Source: Plasmopara viticola (Eukaryota > Oomycota > Peronosporomycetes > Peronosporales > Peronosporaceae). From it: a DNA stretch of 64,000 nucleotides. Below, piece by piece: positions 56,125-64,000 of this stretch. The notes below the pieces were generated by a model that worked only from the letters and a program-made list of their open reading frames with translations, ran no database searches and was not told the origin of the DNA. The stretch spans positions 248,001 to 312,000 of the forward strand of contig MBPM02000053.1 of NCBI GenBank assembly GCA_001695595.3. Direction: 5' to 3'. Numbering within the stretch: position 1 is the first letter of the stretch; every line of letters starts with the position of its first letter. Both the position numbers and the translations under genes were made by a program.

Positions 56125-59100
56125 ATTCTACTATTTAGCATATTTTTCAAAATTAAAAGCGTAATTTACACTGTACTTGTACAAGTGTTTAACAGACGAT
56201 TTGACTTGTCTAAATTGTCCGGTCCAATACCAACGACCGATCCACAATGAATTTGACTTTTTTAAGACTCACCGGAAAGTGTGTTGTTCAATAAGGCTTC
56301 TAAGAGAAAGGTACTCTTCGCGCCAAAGATGCATTAACTTTCAATCGGGTGAAGACTTTTCATACGGATATATTGCATGAGGGAATGATATTAGCCGTTG
56401 GCGAATTTGAGTGCACTATGCATTATACATCACACCATAATGTTCTAAAAGCCGTTTGCACTATAGGTGCCGGAATGTCGGCCGTATTTACCTTACTCAA
56501 GCATGCACGACGAGCCACTCGTTATTTGGCTTCGCGACAAAGAATGTTGGATGGACTTCTGAAGTCATTTATTCGTGATTTGTGCGTGGAAAAATGTGAC
56601 TAAGACGTCACACTGCTCCATTAATAAAAACCCAGCTGTCTCACGTGAAAATCGTCTCCTGGAATTAAGTTACCTTTATAACGTGCGTCTCGATCAGGCG
56701 GTAGCGCCAAAAGTGGCTACCACTTTTTTAACTCTGATATTTCCTTACTGAAGAATAGGATAGTCGTCCAATACCCTTCAAGACTTTCTGGCACGGACAT
56801 CTTGTTCAATACAAGCAGAGCATTCACTAAAAATAGGCTCTGGGTTTTCTGCACGTATCTATTTGTCGCTTTGTCGGAGCATACAGAGCCGTCTAGTGTC
56901 CTTTGCGATATATTAAGTTTCTATGAGGCTGCTAATGAGATAGTCGTCGCGCTCTAGTTCAGGCTACCGAACAAAAGACTTTCGTTCATGGTAAAAAGAA
57001 GCTTGTCACCGGTGAAGTTCCGAGGACATTTTCTGGTTTAAATCACATTTTGCAACGCAAAGCAGCTCAACCTTGTTACTGGCAATAAGGAACTTTTACT
57101 TGTCCCGAATGATGGCAAGATAACTGTTTTACATTTTCGCATTATTTAAGACCTCGGAAAACTCACTGGATTTCTCATTGCGCTTTCCGGTAGAGCAGCC
57201 TATGGGTGGTATTATGTATGCAGGATTTAAACTTAAAGAAATCTGTAATCGTGTAAACAGTTGAAAGTTTTTGATGCGAATTCATACTTAGAGCATCGAT
57301 GCCAAAGGATTTCTTTGACAGCGACCAAAGCTGCATTTCTACGAGTGCTTCTTCCATTTTAAACTGAATTTCCCGAATCTTGCGCAAACCGCTACTTTAA
57401 ACACCAAATTCTTAAGTACGATGTAATCTTAAATGCACATTATGCTCCAAAAGAGGTCGTTCTAACTTAGGCCGCTGTACGACACAATCATACCCTTGAA
57501 AAGTATGGTACGTCATTGTCGGTTCCAAGAACAGCTTTGCTATTTCTTAGTATTACTGCCCGGAAATGGTCCTGGATGCAACACTTTGTTTAAAAGGCGC
57601 TTGAACAACCGCATTGCTGAAGCTGTCGCTATCATCCGACAATCAAAGAAAAAGCCAAGACTTTATATCTCTCAGTAGTCAAAAAGACAACAAACCTTCG
57701 CATGAGCTGTGGGATCGAAGCGTTGGCAGGCCTCACATGTTTTTACTATCGACTTTTGTATGGAGGCTCTAACATGTACTGAAAGTGTAGATGGGGTTGG
57801 TTAATGGCAAAGTAAATATAATTATAAGGCCCTTAGTTCGCAAGTATTTGCCACCTCTAAGCCAATCTTGTATTTAGTCCAACCAAATGACTTACCATCT
57901 AGGGGCAACCATCTTACCATTCTGGCACAATCATATTATATCCGTCTGTCCATGCGCCTATTTATGACGACACGATTGCGAGTCATGCATTTTGACAGGT
58001 GAGCTATGGCAAACAGGAGTAAAAGTTCGAGAAGATGAGCCCTTGGAGTTCGTATTGTCTGAAGATACGGTCGAGAAACAGCGCTACTGTGTCGACACCG
58101 ACGACCTTATTCAGCACAGCCGCCATGTAAGCCATTTCATTCGTTTAATTTATCGCAGATCACATGATCAGAGTTGTCTGCCGAGTTTCTTAGCAGGCCG
58201 GGCTCAAAATCGATTTGTGACATCCTAGCAGCGGAAAAGCTTAGGAAAGCTTGATAAAAATAAATTTATGCAGCATGAGTTCAACTCACTGATATACATC
58301 GCATGTGCTCTTGATCACTTATGCAACACAGGCTAAGTTTTACCCAGACAAAAATCTTGTATGTCACTCGTGTCTAAGCGGGCCACACACCCATTACCAA
58401 GAGCGGGTTGGCTCATCCTGACGCTTCGTTAGCGCCACCGCATTCTGATTGTGAGGCCGATGAAGTAATATTTACCAAGCAATTGTGATATCCTCCCACG
58501 AAGCATAAGTTCATTAAAGACATTTCGACAAAAAATTAGTTGTAGCTTGGGAATAATTGTATTAACGAAAAATAACTCTCGACTGGAAAAAAATGTTAAG
58601 CAAAAAGCTCACACCAGACTTGCTGATATTGAATGCTAAACCTATCCTAAAATAATGTCGATGCTGGCGTTGAGACTAATTGCGTCGCGTTTCGATTGAC
58701 CGATTAAGTTTTAGCAAAAGAGTTGTAAGCACTCAACGTACAGAAAAGATGAAGCATATCCAGCGCTCATACTATGTATTAGGTGGCGCATCTTACAAAT
58801 TTTGAGTCTTCCGTGTTTTCGCATCTTAAGGACGGCGGTAAATACCCCGCTGTCTCAACGAATGAAAAGAATAATTTTGTTTGTTGTGGAATGCGACCCA
58901 CAAGCCTGGAAAGCTCAATGTGCTCGCTAGCGTACTTTCTCTCATCCAATTTGTAAGACCACGTTAACCAGGAATAAAAGCTCTATTAACAAGAGAGTTT
59001 GTCCGACATAAAAGGTCGGTAGCAATTTTACTTGTATCGCTATGAGTGGTTGCTCTAAAATAGAGTAGATCCGCTGGTTTTGTAAGCGTCTTTTCGTGGG

Positions 59101-61314
59101 GTGAGCTAAATACACAGTTGACTTAGCACTTCTTGTCGTCCGACTAAGCCTATCCGTACTTTGGTAAAAGCCAAAGCTCAAAGGATCCGATAAATCTTTA
59201 AAGCCTCAAAGAGAACTAGGAGTTAATATTATAGATCTTTGTGCTATATACCACAGAAAGGGCTTGCAACTGGGACTAAATGGCTGCTGAAGCAGCTGTA
59301 AAAGCTTCCGGTAAGCTATAAATGACAACAAAGCTCCGAAACTCCGTATAAGTACGTTTGGCGCTGCATGCTCAAAGAGTGCTATACATATACTTACTAA
59401 AGCTCGTCAGGCACGCCAACGTCGCATTGTGATTGTCTGGTTAGCCACAAAAAAGAGTTACGGTATTTGAGACTACAGCGTAAAGTTGCTTAAAGTCAAA
59501 CCAGCAAGCACTATCGAGTTCTACCATGGTACAAATGACGACAATGGCGTGCTTAAAAACCAAAAGTCCTGGATCAATTGGAAGTTAAAAATATCATCAA
59601 AGCTTTGGTTAATCGTAATATCACATTTGTTATGAAGCAGAAGCGCTGTTGGCTCAGACATTTGACCGGGTCGATCTATGTGTCTAGCATCAAATTGTCA
59701 GAGAGAAACATAAATAGTGTCTAGAAGAAGAATCTTGAAAGGAGTCTAGCTGACGGCATTTGCCTCTTGCCATGAATGACATTACTGGCCGAAGCAGACC
59801 TACCAGAGTACGTGAAGTGGCTCACAAAACCATTCGAATCGTGCTTATAAGAAACTTCGTACGCTGCATGTCGTTGGTTTTATGACAGAGGTGGCAATTT
59901 TGTCGCTGCGCGTGAGGTGGCACATACATTATAATGTGGTCCTCGTAGTAGACAACACATATATTAAAGCCCTCGGACTAAATTCAATGCAAAGCTCGCT
60001 AGCACACCGAGCCGCATCGCTAAGTCACTCATTGACAACTTTTCGGTCTTTTATTGCGCTATGCAGCAAACTTTTAAACACTGTTCATACCTTTGGCCTT
60101 GTCATCTATCTGGGAATAAGAGCACTGACTGCGATTTAAATGTAAGTCTTCTCGCATGAGTAGCTGATAGTAGCTGCCACATATGCTGCATGCACCGCAC
60201 GTTGCCTTTTATACGACGCATTTTTAGCGAAAATCGACCTCTTTACCTACTTTTATCTTATCAAAAGCATGCACAACATGTCAATTATTTCTAGATTTTC
60301 TGACATGAAATGTCGGCGTGATATAGGGAGACCTACTTTACCGACCCACTTTCCGCATTGTTCATATAGTTGCGTCGATGGTGTTATATTGTTGCTTTTG
60401 CATATCCACTTTCGTGTCACGCAATGAATCAAGTCAACCTAACGATTTGCAACTCGAACAGGTAGCGACGGTGTTGATGACCACACCTTAATTTGATTTC
60501 ATTATAGCGTAATACAGTCCGATGCATACTGTCAAATCGATGATTTACTGCGTTCATTTGGTGTCTTCGTCGTACCGCTTTATCTAGAAGTTGACTTTTT
60601 ACAGGTCATACGGTTTCTACTTAAGCTATACCTAAAGCCGTACCGGCCTCCGTAAGCTCTGCTCTGCCTTGAGTATTCTGTCAAGCCCAAGCAAAAAATC
60701 CAGAGGCAAAATGGGTTTACAAAACCATGATCCCCTTTTAATATAGTATATAGCAGAGTGCTATTGTCATTTACGGACATACCTACTCTACAACCTGTCT
60801 GTCCAAACGAGACGTTCATTATTACTCGATGAGCTTCTGATATTGCTTCTTTAGATGATGCACGGTCTCAAAAAGACAATACGTGTCGTTCACATATCAA
60901 CTCGCTCGTGCATTGATGCACCGAAGTTCATAAAGTGGCTTCAAGCTGTGTGGTATGCTCGTATAGCTTTTTTCAGCAAAAAAAGTGCCGCTTCAGGCAC
61001 TTTAGAAGAGCAAGGAAATTAATATTCTTCGACTTTAAGCTTACTATGTCATGCGTGACATCTTATCGCTGACCACCTGTTAAGCTTTGGTACACATTGT
61101 GACGTGCGAACGTATGCAGATCGTAGCCGAATACTCAGTTTACCCGCTTGTGGAGCTATGCTACCCAGAGCTTAAGTCTTTTTCGGCGTCTACGGCAACA
61201 AGTTATGCTAGCGGAGTTTGGAAAGTAAAATAGAAAGATTTAAAGATCTGCCTTCTAGCAAATATCAGTATTTTTCATACCTTTCATTTTTATCTTGGAC
61301 GTGTACTTGACCAT
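56125..61314. other. 5.2-kb gene-poor region
   Basis: Short frames only. One at 56385-56603 (plus strand, ATG, 72 codons) is open but unrecognised. The stretch leads into a gypsy integrase relic, so much of it may be the decayed gag-pol of that element, although I could not find its RT. Confidence 0.35.
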
Positions 61315-61641
61315 GTGACTCTAAAGGAGTCGTGCGCACAACATAAACTCCATGAACCAATAGACCATGACAGATGTTCTCGCCCTACATTGATTTTTAT
61401 TAGAGCTTTTGGCACCAAATTAGACATGTCCACAAAAGACCATCCACGAACCAATGATAAGACTGAAAAAGCAAATCACATCGTCAAAGGCGTGTTGCGA
61501 AGCGTGAGTGCGTATACAACATGGCTTCCGAATATCGTTTTCCAACTCATTATGTTTGCATTAAAAAAGGCGCCTATGGTTGAATTGGCTTCGGGTTTGC
61601 TGACCTGTGCATTCCGTTACTACTTTCACATTGTGATTTGA
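61315..61641 (+). pseudogene. Ty3/gypsy integrase relic
   Basis: The plus strand reads FGTKLDMSTKDHPRTNDKTE and KANHIVKGVLRSVSAYTTWL, the end of the gypsy integrase core (lgt-l-MSTadHPqTdGQTErvNr). The Gly-Gln of the motif is lost (NDK), and the downstream FALKKAPM matches the usual FALNNA. Flanking coding sequence is broken. Confidence 0.75.
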
Positions 61642-62228
61642 ACGTTATAAAGGAGTAATGACTAGACGACTTGCTGAGTTTTGGCCGTCCTACAATGCGT
61701 TTTCTTCTCGAAGACTTTGCGTCTAAGCTATTTAGTGTCTCAAGACACGTACCCTACTTAATTACTAAGAGCCCAGATATTTAAAGAATACCCTATGACC
61801 TCAAGCAAGAACTTAATAAGACGAAATTAGTGATCTCGCATTAAAACGGCTATAACTAATCTACGATTGCAATTAAATATCTGTCACTGATACCAAACTG
61901 CGTCCGTGCTAAGGTCATACCCAAAAAAGGCCTTGCGTATGCTCTTGTTAAAAACCAATGCGAGCACACACAGTGTCCTGTGTTGGCCTACACAAGTCGG
62001 GTGAGATCAGAAACATTGGCGACGGGTCCTACAAGCGTGAGGCGAGCCCATTAAATAAATAGAATCTGATTTGAGCGTCATGAAAAAGCTGTCGAGCGGC
62101 AATCACGTATCATTTTTTTTCACGCGACGTCGTTGCTGGTATCAAACTCAATATTTCCGAGCAATAAGGCTAACGTCATTTAAGTACTTACGGGAGCTCA
62201 CCGCCCTACTTATGTTTGCAGAGTTTCC
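61642..62228. other. Spacer between integrase relic and dispersed repeat
   Basis: No frame of note. From its position it should be the decayed C-terminal end of the gypsy polyprotein. Confidence 0.3.
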
Positions 62229-62924
62229 CGTCCTGCAAAGCTGAAGCTGTTAGTTAAGCAATACTAGTTTTGTATCCGAAGAACACACATCTCTGGACTA
62301 CATGACTGATTTTAAGTATCTCATTCAACAATTAGCACATCGAGTCGATCTTGTGGGAAAGTATTTTACCAGCTAAGCTCTACTTAAAGCTAGAGCGTTT
62401 TTGCTGGCCAAACTAAAGCCTTCAAGGTAAACATTGCGCTTGAATTCGATATCGTGAGCCTAACGTAGGGTGGTTTTATCCAATACTGACACCTGAATTT
62501 GGCTTATACTTACGTATTTAAGGCCCCTTTTGCAATCGATAGTCAGTCCGATATCCCGAAGGAAAATTGCCTGAGAGATCAATTCTATAGACCTGTCAGG
62601 CACGCTGTAGGACCCCAATTTGTGTATCAGCGCAAATCAGTAACCGGAATACAAAGATTTTTTTAAATACTGGGTCTTTGAGATCTTTGGTAATCACTGA
62701 GCTTGGGCACGATGCTGTAAAGCTACCCTCGCTAAAAGTGAGCGAAGTGTTTTTGAGAGCATATCCATTTTGAAAGCATTACCTTCGAGTAATTTAGATT
62801 TTAAACTGCAGCTTCGAGCTGGTTTTGATAAGAAATTTAGGCTACCGGAACCCGCACGCTTGATCTAAGCCGTCGCTAGAGTGGAATGTTAGTTCCTGCC
62901 CGACCCAATTTTAGACTAGGTTCC
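62229..62924 (+). repeat. 0.7-kb dispersed repeat, copy 2
   Basis: Second copy of the repeat at 49999-50662, in the same orientation, a little longer through small insertions around 62480-62520 and 62690-62750. It lies 0.6 kb after a gypsy integrase relic, where the 3' end of the element and its LTR are expected. Confidence 0.7.
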
Positions 62925-63269
62925 TTACCATATGAGGCTTTTTCGCTCAGTGAGGCTTTTTGCCCATCCGAATGGTATCCATTCATGCAATTGCACATTT
63001 GGGTGTTATTGCTCGACCACGTTAGTGACCATTCTTCAGCTGTCTTAATTCGAATCTTATAAAGGTAATTCCCGGTATCGGGTCAAGCGACGAACTACTC
63101 GAACACCAAAAGATCGATTACGCCGCCCACCTGTTGCTCGCTGGGACTTGCAAACCAATATTACATATGCCCGCTGTCAGTGGCTCTAGCAAATACATCT
63201 ATAGATTAAACACAATGCATACCGTAGATATTAGGGTATGGTCCACAGACCCGCAGTCGATAATTACCG

Positions 63270-63560
63270 CTTAGAGGTGCTTGGCACGAAATTGTCTGGT
63301 GCCAGGCGCAAAGTACTATGTCACAAGGCAATACCACTGCGACAGGACCAGTGTGAGCTTATCAAGGCCTTACTTTTCAAGAAAGACGAAGAATGGTGGT
63401 GTGAGGGGTCGAAGACTTGGAACAGTAACTGCGTTTCAAGTCCGAAAGCCGAGCGGAAAGTGGCGACTGGTATATGCGTGTAATAAGCTGAGCTGCTCGA
63501 GAATACACACATAGATGTCCATTTTAAGGAAGGACGTGCTATTTAATGACGTACGTGTAC
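63270..63560 (+). pseudogene. Ty3/gypsy reverse transcriptase N-terminal relic
   Basis: The plus strand shows LVPGAKYYVTRQYHCDR, then in shifted frames ELIKALLFKKDE, SKTWNSNC and FQVRKPSGKWRLVYACNKLS. These match the start of gypsy RT (lvpGtkyyvtrq-PLpr-qv-, f-v-KPsGgWR-v-dyr-lN). At least two frameshifts break it. It lies after, not before, the integrase relic, so it belongs to another copy that probably runs past the window end. Confidence 0.75.
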
Positions 63561-64000
63561 GTATGTGCGGTGCGCAGTGCAGCTAAATTCGTAAATGTAT
63601 AATGTCAAATCCAACTAGCTGATACGCAGAGAGTAGAATCAGCTGAAAAATTTGCACTGATACTTGGTATAACCCCGTGACTAACAAAGACCATGTTACA
63701 CTTTAAAAGTTGGTAGTAGGACTCGATATCTTTGATAAAACGAATATGGTTTCTTTGAAGAAAGGTCCTTATGCCAACTATCTCTCTCTCCAAACGACGA
63801 AACCATAAAACACGAACGGGCTGTCAATCCCTGATTTAAGCAATTATCATGTTCATTTAATCATAGGTAATCAATCATTTTAAACCTTTGGGACACGTCA
63901 GGTGTATAATTGATGCCCGAATATTCTGGGACCTGAGCCTGGTCTGACGATGATCTTTCCAAGCAAGCGGAGTCAAGTGAAACCCACACACGTTGTTGGC
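63561..64000. other. Window end
   Basis: No clear feature. It may hold further decayed gypsy RT sequence. Confidence 0.3.

Overview
The window looks like nuclear DNA of an oomycete plant pathogen of the Phytophthora/downy-mildew group. It carries a glucanase-inhibitor-like broken serine protease, a Crinkler (CRN) effector relic with an LFLAK-like core, a leishmanolysin, an enolase with a mitochondrial-type leader, short introns (about 55-156 bp, mostly 60-80), and oomycete-type Inr/FPR core promoter matches. The gene for intraflagellar transport protein IFT46 suggests the organism still makes flagellate zoospores. I cannot name the species from sequence alone.

Layout. 1-1464: no gene, but a striking 92-nt hairpin. 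1465-3567 (-): nine-exon PRP38-family splicing factor with a Tudor-like segment and RS tail. 3568-8853: gene-poor. 8854-10206 (+): alpha/beta hydrolase. 10482-11861 (-): enolase. 13165-17803 (-): decayed Ty1/copia retrotransposon with two LTRs and a half-tRNA-iMet primer site. 18.4-19.7 kb: possible gypsy relic. 19863-20971 (-): Fcf2-type rRNA processing factor, divergent by 100 bp from an OTUD3-like deubiquitinase (21072-22348, seven exons). A second, intronless OTU gene follows (22674-23747). 23.7-28.0 kb: gene-poor, with a 0.33-kb LINE-derived insertion. 28095-29570 (+): IFT46, tail to tail with a LYR-motif protein (29641-30051, -). 30326-32266 (-): leishmanolysin, divergent from GDP-mannose pyrophosphorylase (32514-33858, +). 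34043-35203: deleted LINE. 35.2-40.1 kb: gene-poor. 40121-40378: CRN relic. 40592-40800: copied promoter and first exon of the pyrophosphorylase gene. 41048-43132 (+): importin-alpha-like protein. 44443-47942 (+): P-type ATPase with one frameshift. 48.4-50.7 kb: retroelement debris. 51339-52097 (+): glucanase-inhibitor-like protein. 52.1-64 kb: gene-poor and rich in gypsy relics, with a second 0.33-kb LINE derivative at 55.8 kb.

How the genes relate. Most are housekeeping: splicing, ribosome assembly, glycolysis, ubiquitin removal, nuclear import, flagellum building, ion transport. The leishmanolysin/GDP-mannose pair shares an upstream region, and both may serve the cell surface. Pathogenicity-linked items (glucanase inhibitor, CRN relic, possible small secreted ORFs) lie next to transposon-rich, gene-poor stretches, as is usual in oomycete genomes.

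The most novel items are: a 0.33-kb non-autonomous LINE-derived family whose two copies share the same internal deletions and each carry target-site duplications; the 92-nt foldback; a hairpin covering a splice donor inside a splicing-factor gene; and a duplicated promoter/first exon. All exon joins were made by eye from splice sites, reading phase and family similarity; no alignment or database search was run.
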